Positions 32,161 to 43,168 of a stretch of 64,000 bases of DNA are shown here, one piece after another. The stretch is from Polynucleobacter sp. Tro8-14-1. GTDB taxonomy: Bacteria; Pseudomonadota; Gammaproteobacteria; Burkholderiales; Burkholderiaceae. The position numbers and the translations under genes are program-made. The notes under the pieces are model-generated. The model saw only the letters and a list, made by a program, of their open reading frames with translations. It made no database searches and had not been told where the DNA came from. The stretch spans positions 124,001-188,000 of the forward strand of contig NZ_JACVPX010000002.1 of assembly GCF_018881655.1 (NCBI RefSeq), read 5' to 3'. Every line of letters begins with the position of its first letter. The first letter of the stretch is position 1.

Positions 32161-32924
32161 AGGTTGTCTCCCCCATGGCTACCCATATAAGCCTCAACAA
32201 CCAGTGGGTTGTTTGAAACCTCATGATAAGAACCCTCAGCCAGCACGGAGCCACGCTGTAAAACGGTAATACGATCTGCAATTGAAGAAACCACCTTCAT
32301 ATTGTGCTCAACCATCAGAATAGTGCGGCCCTTGGCCACACGATCAATCAACTCTGTTACGCGCTCAACATCTTCGTGGCCCATTCCCTGGGTGGGTTCA
32401 TCCAAAAGCATTAACTCTGGCTCCATAGCTAAAGTTGTTGCAATTTCAAGCGCCCTTTTACGGCCATAAGCTAGATTGAGAGTTTCCTCGTCGGCAAAAC
32501 CTTCCAAACCAACCTCATGTAGAAGCTCTAGTGCGCGCTCATTAAGCACATTTAAAGAGTTTCCAGACTTCCAGAAGTGAAACTCCGTACCCAATCCTCG
32601 CTGCAGTGCAACACGAACATTTTCAATAACCGTTAAATGTGGAAAAACAGCGGAAATCTGAAAGGAGCGAATAATGCCCCGTCTTGCAATTTGTGCGGGG
32701 GCCTCTTTGGTGATATCAAAACCGTTAAATAAGATTTGACCGCTGCTGGGCTCTAAAAACTTAGTCAGCAAATTGAAGCAAGTCGTCTTGCCGGCTCCAT
32801 TAGGCCCAATCAAAGCGTGGATGGTTCCCCGAGCGACATCTAGGTTCACATCAGTGACCGCAGAAAATCCCTTAAAGGATTTTCCCAGTCCGATTGTTTT
32901 TAATATTGTTTCTTGCAATGTCAT
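32157..32924 (-). CDS. ABC importer ATPase LivG type
   Basis: 255 residues. Walker A GPNGAGKTTCFNLL, LivG-style signature NLAYGRKRALEIATTLA, Walker B LMLLDEPTQGM, H-loop VEHNMKVV. First gene of the operon (livG-livF-binding protein-livH-livM order on the minus strand). AGAGGG precedes the ATG. The 106 bases upstream contain its promoter region but no site I can name. Confidence 0.9.
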   Translation of the reverse strand: MTLQETILKTIGLGKSFKGFSAVTDVNLDVARGTIHALIGPNGAGKTTCFNLLTKFLEPSSGQILFNGFDITKEAPAQIARRGIIRSFQISAVFPHLTVIENVRVALQRGLGTEFHFWKSGNSLNVLNERALELLHEVGLEGFADEETLNLAYGRKRALEIATTLAMEPELMLLDEPTQGMGHEDVERVTELIDRVAKGRTILMVEHNMKVVSSIADRITVLQRGSVLAEGSYHEVSNNPLVVEAYMGSHGGDNL

Positions 32925-33030
32925 ACCCTCTACCCCCTACTTGGGAGCAAGAATACGAGGATACCCGAAGATGGCATGGGTTTATATAGCAATTACCCTA
33001 AACAATTAAAGCGGTAGCGCTAAAAAATTT

Positions 33031-33246
33031 TTAGGTCAGTTTTTGAAATTGCTGAATTGCTGAACGAGCTAATTCGTCTAAGACGTCAACCGGAACCCTT
33101 TGGGCGCCCTGCACAATCATTAACGCATATGGTTTAGCGAGGGCCGAAGCTTCAGGGCAGAGCCGCAACTCATCACCCTCTGATGGGGACTGACTGCGCC
33201 AGTAGTTGATGGTAGCCTCTAGCTCTTGGATTGTTACAAACAACAT
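33031..33246 (-). CDS. Small DUF3717-type protein
   Basis: 71 residues, with IQELEATINYWRSQSPS and LRLCPEASALAKPYALMI, which match my memory of the DUF3717 family of Burkholderiales. Function unknown; single conserved Cys; no membrane segment. 11 bases downstream of the SET gene in the same direction, probably cotranscribed. Confidence 0.75.
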   Translation of the reverse strand: MLFVTIQELEATINYWRSQSPSEGDELRLCPEASALAKPYALMIVQGAQRVPVDVLDELARSAIQQFQKLT

Positions 33247-33257
33247 GAAAATTATTT

Positions 33258-33752
33258 TTACTTATCTTTAGTTGCAAGCATAGTGCCACGGCATTTTTTT
33301 GAACCACAACGGCACTCGTAATCTTTTTTCATTTGCTTCGTAATTTTCCCCTCAATATCGAGTGAGTAGTCGTAAAACAACTCTTCACCAACCTTAAGGG
33401 TGCGCTTTGCATAAATAAATACTCGCGGCTCACCACCAAAACTATCTTCGCGGGTTTCGCAAATGGGTTTACACGAGTGATTGATCCAACGTGCAGCATT
33501 GCCGCCGTATTTCGCATCAATCACACGACCATCTTCTAATGAAAAGTAAAAGGTGTGATTGGGGTCTTTGGGGTCGTGTGGGTGGCGCTTCTCAGCAAGC
33601 TTCCAGCTGATGCGCTCGCCCTTGTATTCAATAATTGCCTGACCCTTTTTAATGGGTTTGGCAACAAATACGCCTTTTCCGTGAATAGGCGAAGATTTCA
33701 CAACAATAGAGGATCTGTCCACCTTAGGTGGTTTTAATTTTTTGGATGTCAT
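33258..33752 (-). CDS. SET-domain protein-lysine methyltransferase
   Basis: 164 residues. GKGVFVAKPIKKGQ, ARWINHSCKP (the NHS knot motif), GEELFYDYSLD and a post-SET zinc cluster CRCGSKKCRG are all present, so the catalytic SET core is complete. Such proteins methylate lysines with SAM; bacterial targets are mostly unknown. A basic N-terminus (SKKLKPPKVDR) may bind nucleic acid or ribosomes. It lies 3 bases after gyrB, so it shares its transcript. Confidence 0.9.
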   Translation of the reverse strand: MTSKKLKPPKVDRSSIVVKSSPIHGKGVFVAKPIKKGQAIIEYKGERISWKLAEKRHPHDPKDPNHTFYFSLEDGRVIDAKYGGNAARWINHSCKPICETREDSFGGEPRVFIYAKRTLKVGEELFYDYSLDIEGKITKQMKKDYECRCGSKKCRGTMLATKDK

Positions 33753-33755
33753 AAA

Positions 33756-36260
<2,505 letters not shown>

Positions 36261-36265
36261 CTAAG

Positions 36266-37381
36266 TTAAATACGCATTGGCATCACAACATACTTAAAAC
36301 TCTCTGAGCCAGGCAGAGTAATTACGGCACTGCTATTTGCATCACCTAAGCTAATTTGAATCTTTTCGCTCTTTAGGTTTGATAAAACATCCAACAAATA
36401 GCTAACGTTAAATCCAATTTCTACCGCATCACCAGCATACTCAGTCTCAATCTCCTCTTGAGCCTCTTCTTGCTCAGCATTGGTTGATTGGATTGTTATG
36501 CGGTTTGGAGAAAGAGAGAAACGGACACCTTTAAATTTATCTGTTGTCAAAATAGCAGCACGCTGAAGTGCTGATTGAAGGGCATCACGACCAACTACGA
36601 GTGAGTTTTTATGCCCCTTCGGAATCACCCTTTGGAAATCTGGGAACTTACCCTCAACTAATTTCGAAATTAACTCAATATCACCAAACGCAAACTTCAC
36701 TTGATTAGCTGTCAAGCTAATTTCTAAGGATTCATCAGAGTCCTCGAGTAAATGTTGACACTCCAAAATTGTTTTGCGAGGAATAATGATTTCTTGTTTT
36801 TGACCAGAGCCTGATGGGGCTTCTGCAAGCTCAACCTGAGAGTAAGCAAGGCGGTGGCCATCTGTTGCCACCGCAACCACCTCTTTACCCTCAATTACCA
36901 ACAACATCCCATTTAAGTAATAACGAATATCTTGTTGTGCCATTGAAAAATGTACTTGGCTAATGAGTTGACGAAAACTCTTTTGTGACATCTTCCAAGC
37001 AGCGGTTACCTCACCCACACTTTGCATCACTGGAAACTCAGTTGCAGAAAGTGTTTGCAAAGAGAAGCGGCTTTTGCCACTTTGAACAACCATCTTGTTA
37101 TCTTTAAGATTTAAAGATACCGGACCCTCTGGCAATGCACGCAAAATATCTAAAAGTTTTCTAGCGGCAACAGTTGTTGTTACATCTTCTGTACCAACAC
37201 CAAAATTGGCGTTTGTTGTAATTTGAATTTCAATATCAGTGGAGATGAATGAAACTTTTTCTCCAACTTTTTTAAATAAGAGATTTGCCAAAATTGGCAG
37301 CGTGTGTCTGCGTTCAACAATTCCACTAACAACCTGAAGTGGTTTTAGTAGGCTATCGCGAGAAGTGTTAACGAGTTGCAT
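36266..37381 (-). CDS. dnaN: DNA polymerase III beta sliding clamp
   Basis: 371 residues, normal length. N-terminal SLLKPLQVVSGIVERRHTLP and C-terminal SFKYVVMPMRI, which carries the conserved MPMR end. Ring clamp that holds Pol III on DNA. Downstream of dnaA in the usual dnaA-dnaN-gyrB order. Confidence 0.97.
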   Translation of the reverse strand: MQLVNTSRDSLLKPLQVVSGIVERRHTLPILANLLFKKVGEKVSFISTDIEIQITTNANFGVGTEDVTTTVAARKLLDILRALPEGPVSLNLKDNKMVVQSGKSRFSLQTLSATEFPVMQSVGEVTAAWKMSQKSFRQLISQVHFSMAQQDIRYYLNGMLLVIEGKEVVAVATDGHRLAYSQVELAEAPSGSGQKQEIIIPRKTILECQHLLEDSDESLEISLTANQVKFAFGDIELISKLVEGKFPDFQRVIPKGHKNSLVVGRDALQSALQRAAILTTDKFKGVRFSLSPNRITIQSTNAEQEEAQEEIETEYAGDAVEIGFNVSYLLDVLSNLKSEKIQISLGDANSSAVITLPGSESFKYVVMPMRI

Positions 37382-37437
37382 TGCTTTTAAATCCTTGTAT
37401 ATATCTTAGTAGTAATAGTAATAAGGGTTCGAAATTC

Positions 37438-37636
37438 CGTGGATAAGTCAAAAACCCCTTATAAAACAACACATTGAAGATTAAAAAACCTGTGGAAAAC
37501 TCTTGTATAAGCACTGCATAAAAAGGGGATAACTTTTTATCAACACCCTATTTTTGCATGAAGCTGAACCTTTCCACAATTTATCCACATCCAATCCCCA
37601 AACTTATCCCTAGGGTTGTCCACAACCTTATCCACA
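37438..37636. other. DnaA-box cluster between dnaA and dnaN (part of oriC)
   Basis: The 264-base gap between dnaN and dnaA holds perfect TTATCCACA boxes at 37581-37589 and 37628-37636, near-boxes TTGTCCACA at 37616, TTATCAACA at 37537, CGTGGATAA at 37438 and TGTGGAAAA at 37491. The dense boxes on both strands suggest an origin or DnaA-titrating region, paired with the cluster on the other side of dnaA. Confidence 0.7.
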
Positions 37637-37645
37637 AGCAAAAAA

Positions 37646-39073
37646 CTACGCCTTTAAGGTTTGCTCAATAACGTGAATCTCATGGTTTAGCTGCCCATCA
37701 TGTGCCCGCTCATCTGCAATCTTGCGAACAGCGTGCAGGACGGTTGTGTGGTCCCTACCGCCAAATAATTCACCAATCTCCGGCAAGCTTTTTTGTGTCA
37801 ATTCTTTAGCCATAAACATTGCAATTTGACGGGGCCGAGCAATATTAGCCGGGCGCCTTTTGGAGTACATGTCTGCAACCTTAATGCTATAGAAATCAGC
37901 AACCGCTTTTTGAATGTTTTCGACAGAAATTTGACGATTTTGAATAGAAAGCAGGTCTTTTAGGGCTGTTCTGGCAACCTCAATCGTGACTTCGCGACCA
38001 TGGAATCGAACAAACGCCAAAATCTTTCTCAAAGCCCCCTCTAGCTCCCGAACGTTTGAGCGTAAGTGTTTGGCCACAAAAAATGCAACGTCCTCACTCA
38101 TGGGGATGCCTTCACTAATTGCCTTTTTCATTAAAATAGCGACACGCATTTCTAGTTCTGGCGGCTCAATGGCAACCGTTAGCCCAGAATCAAAGCGGGA
38201 AATAAGGCGATCATCAATACCCGCCATTTCCTTGGGGTAGGTATCGCTAGTAATAATGACTTGGGCTTTGTTGCTTAATAAAGCCTCAAAAGCGTAGAAA
38301 AACTCTTCCTGAGTCCTGGATTTGCCGCTAAAAAACTGAATATCATCAATAAGTAAGAGGTCTAAGGAGTGGTAGTAGCGCTTAAAGCGGTCAAACGCCT
38401 TTTGTTGGTATGCGCGGACCACATCTGAAACATACTGTTCGGCGTGGATATAGCGAATACGGGCGTTTGGCTTCTCTTTTAAGAGGTGGTTGCCAATCGC
38501 ATGAATTAAATGGGTCTTACCCAGACCTACCCCACCATATAAGAACATGGGGTTGTAAGAGGTTCCAGGGTTATGCGCCACCTGAATCGACGCTGCCCTA
38601 GCAAGTTGATTGGCTTTGCCAGTAACAAACGTTTCAAAAGTAAGGTTCGGGTTGAGTTTTGAGTGATCTTCAATCTCAAAAGCACTCTCTTCTACCAATA
38701 TGTTTGGTTCCGGTGTCTCCACAGAAACATTTTTTTCTATGGGCTCTTCCAGTGATACAGGGGGTGCGGTATTGGTTGTGCCACCCTCGACAGAGAGTGT
38801 AAAACCGACATTAATGGGGCGCCCAAAATACTGGGAGGCCAGCTCTTGGAATCGGTCGGCAAATGTCTTTTTGGTCCAGTCCAACTTAAATCGATTGGGG
38901 GCTCCAATTGTTAGTGAGTCATCACTTTCAATAAAAGATAATAAAGTAAGGGGTTGAATCCATGTTTTAAACTGTTGGGGCGACAGTTCGCGGGATAAAA
39001 TGCCGATAGCATCATCCCAGAACCCCAGTGGGCTAATTGAATTCAAGGCGGGAGGATTGTGTAAGTTGCTCAT
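37646..39073 (-). CDS. dnaA: Chromosomal replication initiator DnaA
   Basis: 475 residues from the ATG at 39073 (MSNLHNPP); the frame is open 15 codons further to 39118 but that stretch overlaps a DnaA box. Domain I at 10-90; AAA+ domain III with Walker [14 protein letters not shown] and Walker [11 protein letters not shown]; domain IV with [14 protein letters not shown], the DnaA-box-reading signature. Binds boxes on both sides of its gene and probably represses itself. Confidence 0.97.
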   Translation of the reverse strand: MSNLHNPPALNSISPLGFWDDAIGILSRELSPQQFKTWIQPLTLLSFIESDDSLTIGAPNRFKLDWTKKTFADRFQELASQYFGRPINVGFTLSVEGGTTNTAPPVSLEEPIEKNVSVETPEPNILVEESAFEIEDHSKLNPNLTFETFVTGKANQLARAASIQVAHNPGTSYNPMFLYGGVGLGKTHLIHAIGNHLLKEKPNARIRYIHAEQYVSDVVRAYQQKAFDRFKRYYHSLDLLLIDDIQFFSGKSRTQEEFFYAFEALLSNKAQVIITSDTYPKEMAGIDDRLISRFDSGLTVAIEPPELEMRVAILMKKAISEGIPMSEDVAFFVAKHLRSNVRELEGALRKILAFVRFHGREVTIEVARTALKDLLSIQNRQISVENIQKAVADFYSIKVADMYSKRRPANIARPRQIAMFMAKELTQKSLPEIGELFGGRDHTTVLHAVRKIADERAHDGQLNHEIHVIEQTLKA

Positions 39074-39108
39074 ATTTTTGGAGGATCCATTGTAGCGATG
39101 CTGCAAAG

Positions 39109-39220
39109 TTATCCACAAGTAACAAAAACGTGGAAAAGCTGTGGATAACTTGTGAATAATAGAAAAATCTCTATTTAAATTAAAGATTTAAGAGAAATTT
39201 AAATAAAAATAGAGAAAAAC
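39109..39220. other. oriC candidate: three DnaA boxes next to an AT-rich unwinding element
   Basis: Perfect boxes TTATCCACA (39109-39117), TGTGGATAA (39140-39148) and TGTGAATAA (39151-39159) are followed by about 60 almost pure A/T bases (39160-39220). The AT region has two copies of ATTTAAAT (39173-39180, 39197-39204) and a 9-bp inverted repeat TCTCTATTT / AAATAGAGA (39168-39176, 39207-39215). Boxes directly beside an AT-rich stretch between dnaA and rpmH is the classic origin layout. Confidence 0.75.
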
Positions 39221-39243
39221 ACCTACATATTCATCAAGATGGA

Positions 39244-39272
39244 TTGACCTTTTGCTCTGCAACAAGGAAAAT
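39244..39272 (+). promoter_or_regulatory. Possible rpmH promoter
   Basis: TTGACC (39244-39249), 17-base spacer, GAAAAT (39267-39272), 24 bases before the rpmH ATG. The -35 is good and the -10 weak. It would drive rpmH-rnpA-yidD-yidC. Confidence 0.35.
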
Positions 39273-39295
39273 ACTTGGTTTTCCAGGGATCGAAC

Positions 39296-39430
39296 ATGAA
39301 AAGAACTTACCAACCCTCAGTAACCCGTCGCAAGCGTACACACGGTTTCCGTATTCGCATGAAAACCAAAAGCGGACGCGCAGTTTTAAATGCTCGTCGT
39401 GCAAAAGGCCGCAAGCGTTTGGCTGTGTAA
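39296..39430 (+). CDS. rpmH: 50S ribosomal protein L34
   Basis: 44 residues, very basic: starts [19 protein letters not shown] and ends AKGRKRLAV, the full L34 sequence pattern. Component of the large ribosomal subunit. First gene of the rpmH-rnpA-yidD-yidC-mnmE row that flanks the origin; 8 bases before rnpA. Confidence 0.97.
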
Positions 39431-39438
39431 TTTAGCCA

Positions 39439-39756
39439 TTGAATAGCGCAAGGATTTCTGAATTACTAAAAACACGCCCCAAGACAAGTTTGTATTGGGG
39501 TATGTATTTTGCATCCACTCAAGGGGGCGTTAAACCTGACTTGGGGGTTGCAGTAGCAAAGAAGCTAGCCAAAAGAGCGGTTGATCGAAACCGCCTAAAG
39601 CGGATGATTCGCGAATTGGTTTGGATGGCTCAAGCCAGCACATTAAACAAAGATGTTGTGGTTAAGCTCAAAAAACCAATTGGTCGCGAAACTCGAGGCA
39701 GACTCAGAAATAAAGAAAAAGAAATTTTGCGCTCTCAAATTTCGGGGCTGATTTAG
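39439..39756 (+). CDS. rnpA: Ribonuclease P protein component
   Basis: 105 residues from a TTG start at 39439. The family motif AKRAVDRNRLKRMIRE (RNR) is present near residues 44-60. Binds the RNase P RNA and the 5' leader of pre-tRNA. The stop codon is directly followed by the GTG of yidD. Confidence 0.93.
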   Translation: MNSARISELLKTRPKTSLYWGMYFASTQGGVKPDLGVAVAKKLAKRAVDRNRLKRMIRELVWMAQASTLNKDVVVKLKKPIGRETRGRLRNKEKEILRSQISGLI

Positions 39757-39999
39757 GTGCGAGCCTTAAATAATGCGGCAATTAAGTTGGTAAAAATATA
39801 TCAACTCACTTTAAGCCCGTATTTAGGCATGCACTGCAAGTACGTTCCCAGCTGTTCGCAATATGCATGTGACTGCTTTAGTCACTACGGATTTATTAAA
39901 AGTTTTGGTCTTACGGTGTGGCGTATTTTGCGCTGCAACCCTTTGTCACACGGCGGTTATGATCCTGCTGTAAAAGATACAAAACACCAACTTAAGTGA
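39757..39999 (+). CDS. yidD: Membrane protein insertion efficiency factor YidD
   Basis: 80 residues, GTG start immediately after rnpA. YQLTLSPYLGMHCKYVPSCS and HGGYDP are the family marks, with the conserved Cys residues. It is a membrane-associated helper of YidC. 6 bases before yidC. Confidence 0.93.
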   Translation: MRALNNAAIKLVKIYQLTLSPYLGMHCKYVPSCSQYACDCFSHYGFIKSFGLTVWRILRCNPLSHGGYDPAVKDTKHQLK

Positions 40000-40005
40000 A
40001 TATAA

Positions 40006-41673
40006 ATGGACTTTAAAAAAACAATTCTTTGGGCAGTATTCTCGATGTCGGGTCTCATGCTCTACAACAATTGGCAGGTTCATGAGGGCAAGCCATCCTT
40101 GTTTGGCGGATCTCCAGCTGTTGTTGCTTCATCTAACGATAAGGCGACACCACTCAAGGTTGATGCCCCAGCGGCAATAGCGGGCACACCTATTACCCAG
40201 GCGCCCAACTCCAAAACAATAACGGGCGAGAGCGCTGAAAAATTTGTTTTGTCTAACGAACTTCTTTCATTGGAGATAAGTTCTGCGGGCGCAAACGTCG
40301 TTGGTGCGAAATTATTAAAAGAACTAACCGCAGATCAAAAACCAGTAGAAATTTTCCAACATACGCCTACCCACACCTATGTAGCTCGCTCAGGTTTGGT
40401 GGCTGTTGGTAATGTGGATTTGCCAAACCATACAAGCACATTTAAGCTTGATCGCTCAGGCAAAGATGGGTCTGGCAGACCATTCTTGGTTCTTTCCGCC
40501 GAGCGTAACGGTGTGAAACTAGAAAAAACATTTCTCCTTAATCCTCAAAGTTACGATGTTTATGTTGGACATCGGGTTACACAGGTGGCAGCAAATGGTG
40601 CCCCGCTGAGTTTGTATACAGAGATTGTGCGAGATGGCTCCCAGGAACAAAAAATTGGACCTTTTGGAGGTGCTTTTTCTGCAAGCACTTTTACTGGGCC
40701 AGCAATTTATACCGATGGGAATAAGTTTAAAAAAGTCCCATTTACAGATATAGAGAAAAATAAATTTACTGCACCCGCACAGATATCGGCCGGACAGCCT
40801 GGTTGGGTTGCTATGGTTCAACACTACTTCGCTAGTGCATGGATTCCAGATGACAAATTGCCGCGAGACATTTATTCAGGAAGAATCGATAGCGATTTGT
40901 ACCGAGTTGGAATGCAGACACAATTAGGCGCAATTCCAACTGGAACCACATTAATCGCCAATGCGCAGTTATTTGTTGGCCCCCAAGAAGAGCGCATGCT
41001 TGAAACCATAGCCCCTGGACTTGAGCTGCTTAAAGACTATGGTTATCTAACTATTCTGGCCAAACCTATTTTTTGGTTGCTAGAGCATATTCACAATATT
41101 GCTGGCAACTGGGGTTGGTCCATCATTCTGTTGACCATCTTAATTAAGTTGGTCTTCTTCCCCCTATCTGCTGCAAGTTATAAGTCGATGGCTCGCATGA
41201 AGGAAGTGCAGCCACGCTTGGCGGCCATGAAGGAGCAGTACAAGGGCGAACCTCAAAAGCTTAATCAAGCCATGATGGAGATGTATCGCAAAGAAAAGAT
41301 TAACCCACTGGGTGGGTGTTTACCGGTTGTGATTCAGATCCCCGTGTTTATTTCTTTGTATTGGGTGCTATTGTCATCCGTTGAGATGCGCGGCGCACCA
41401 TGGGTGTTGTGGATTCACGACCTCTCAGTGCCTGATCCGTATTACATTCTGCCAGTCATCATGGCTGTCTCGATGTTTGTGCAAACGAAGTTGAACCCAA
41501 CGCCTCCAGATCCAATTCAGGCGAAGGTGATGATGTACATGCCAATCGCCTTTTCAATCATGTTCTTTTTCTTCCCTGCGGGCTTGGTGTTGTATTGGGT
41601 CACCAACAATATTCTGTCCATTACTCAACAATGGCAGATTAATCGGATATTTGGAAAAAAGCCCGCTAAGTAA
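40006..41673 (+). CDS. yidC: Membrane protein insertase YidC
   Basis: 555 residues. N-terminal signal anchor (about 5-22), a large periplasmic beta domain (about 60-340) and five-helix insertase core (about 355-550) with GNWGWSIILLTILIKLVFFP and GGCLPVVIQIPVFISLYWVL. The hydrophilic-groove Arg lies in the first core helix region. Inserts inner-membrane proteins, alone or with SecYEG; ATP synthase c is a known client. Confidence 0.96.
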   Translation: MDFKKTILWAVFSMSGLMLYNNWQVHEGKPSLFGGSPAVVASSNDKATPLKVDAPAAIAGTPITQAPNSKTITGESAEKFVLSNELLSLEISSAGANVVGAKLLKELTADQKPVEIFQHTPTHTYVARSGLVAVGNVDLPNHTSTFKLDRSGKDGSGRPFLVLSAERNGVKLEKTFLLNPQSYDVYVGHRVTQVAANGAPLSLYTEIVRDGSQEQKIGPFGGAFSASTFTGPAIYTDGNKFKKVPFTDIEKNKFTAPAQISAGQPGWVAMVQHYFASAWIPDDKLPRDIYSGRIDSDLYRVGMQTQLGAIPTGTTLIANAQLFVGPQEERMLETIAPGLELLKDYGYLTILAKPIFWLLEHIHNIAGNWGWSIILLTILIKLVFFPLSAASYKSMARMKEVQPRLAAMKEQYKGEPQKLNQAMMEMYRKEKINPLGGCLPVVIQIPVFISLYWVLLSSVEMRGAPWVLWIHDLSVPDPYYILPVIMAVSMFVQTKLNPTPPDPIQAKVMMYMPIAFSIMFFFFPAGLVLYWVTNNILSITQQWQINRIFGKKPAK

Positions 41674-41713
41674 TTTAAGCGCGGCATAACTCGCCTGTAA
41701 TAAATAGACAGCA

Positions 41714-43078
41714 ATGATGACAAGAAAATTGCCCATCATTGCTGTTGCAACCGCGCCAGGCAAGGCGGGCGTTGGGGTTATTCGCATTAGCGGAAAAAAT
41801 TTAAGCACCCTGACGCGCACCCTTTTTCAAAAAAATCTTTCCCCAAGACAAGCAAACTTATTAACGCTCTGTGATGAGAATGGCCAAGCCATTGATCAGC
41901 TCATTGCAATTTATTTTTTTGGGCCAGCTTCCTTTACAGGTGAAGATGTTTTAGAGCTTCAGTGTCATGGTGGACCACAACTTCTTGAGCTGGTGATGAA
42001 GCGCTGTCTTGAGCTCGGCAAAAACGAGGGGCTTGTCATTGCAGAGCCAGGCGAATTTACCCTGCGCGCCTATCTCAACAACAAGATTGATTTAACCCAG
42101 GCTGAGGCTATTGCAGATTTAATTGATGCGCAAAGCGAGGCGGCTGTTCGCGGCGCAGCTCGCTCTTTGCAGGGCGCTTTTTCTGACGACATTAACAATC
42201 TCATTGAAGAAATAACCCAACTCAGAATTTTGGTTGAGTCAACCTTAGATTTCCCAGAAGAAGAAATTGAGTTTCTAGAAAACGCTCAGGCGCGTCAGCG
42301 CTTAACCGCCGTTAAAGAAAAGTTACAGGCTTTACGTGCTGGCGCTAAGCAGGGAAAAATCTTGCGCGACGGAATTCAGCTGGTATTGGCTGGTGCGCCG
42401 AATGTGGGAAAAAGCTCTTTGCTGAATCGATTGGCCGGTGAAGAGGTGGCTATTGTTACCCCCATTGCCGGGACAACCCGAGACCGGGTTAAAGAAAGCA
42501 TCACCATTGACGGTGTGCCCATGCATATTATTGATACAGCCGGTCTGCGCGAAACAACGGATGTTGTAGAGGCAAAAGGTATTGAAAGATCCTGGGATGC
42601 CATTCGTTTGGCAGACGTAGTGATTTTTTTGACTGATGCTCAGTCGCCCCCCCAACAGGACGACCTAAAAACCCAGATTTTGAGGGAATTACCACCCAAA
42701 TGCGCTGTGCTTGAGCTTGTGAATAAGGCTGATTTGCTCCAAGAATCATCAAAAACTGCGTCCAGAGAATCTTTGCTGATTTCCGCCAAAACCGGAGAGG
42801 GAATTGAGGCGCTAAAACAGAAGATTTTGGAGCTTGTGGGCTGGGCTGGACCCCAGGAGGGTGCCATTTTGGCTCGTAGAAGACATTTGGACTGCATAGA
42901 GCGTGCAGCCGAACATATTGAAAAATCAGAAGAATTCGCTGCAAATGGCAACAATTCTCTCGAATTATTTGCAGAAGAGCTCTCTTTGGCCCAAAGACAT
43001 TTGGGTGAAGTTACTGGAAAACTGCTTCCAGACGACCTTTTGGGGAAAATCTTCAGCCAGTTCTGTATTGGCAAGTAA
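41714..43078 (+). CDS. mnmE: tRNA modification GTPase MnmE
   Basis: 454 residues. N-terminal tetrahydrofolate-binding domain (IAVATAPGKAGVGVIRISG), central helices, inserted G domain with GAPNVGKSSLLNRL, TTRD and DTAGLRE, and C-terminal CIGK with the conserved Cys. Partner of MnmG in making cmnm5U34. Confidence 0.97.
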   Translation: MMTRKLPIIAVATAPGKAGVGVIRISGKNLSTLTRTLFQKNLSPRQANLLTLCDENGQAIDQLIAIYFFGPASFTGEDVLELQCHGGPQLLELVMKRCLELGKNEGLVIAEPGEFTLRAYLNNKIDLTQAEAIADLIDAQSEAAVRGAARSLQGAFSDDINNLIEEITQLRILVESTLDFPEEEIEFLENAQARQRLTAVKEKLQALRAGAKQGKILRDGIQLVLAGAPNVGKSSLLNRLAGEEVAIVTPIAGTTRDRVKESITIDGVPMHIIDTAGLRETTDVVEAKGIERSWDAIRLADVVIFLTDAQSPPQQDDLKTQILRELPPKCAVLELVNKADLLQESSKTASRESLLISAKTGEGIEALKQKILELVGWAGPQEGAILARRRHLDCIERAAEHIEKSEEFAANGNNSLELFAEELSLAQRHLGEVTGKLLPDDLLGKIFSQFCIGK

Positions 43079-43168
43079 AGGGTTTGTGCTGTGTGTGGGT
43101 GGAGGTAAAAATTTACCCAAAATGATAAAATTGTTGGATTAAAAATTCAATTTTTCATAAGGAAACAT

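Noticed and set aside
43104..43117. GGTAAA/TTTACC palindrome as an operator of pckG
   Set aside because: Single short copy with no second site and no overlap with a convincing promoter.
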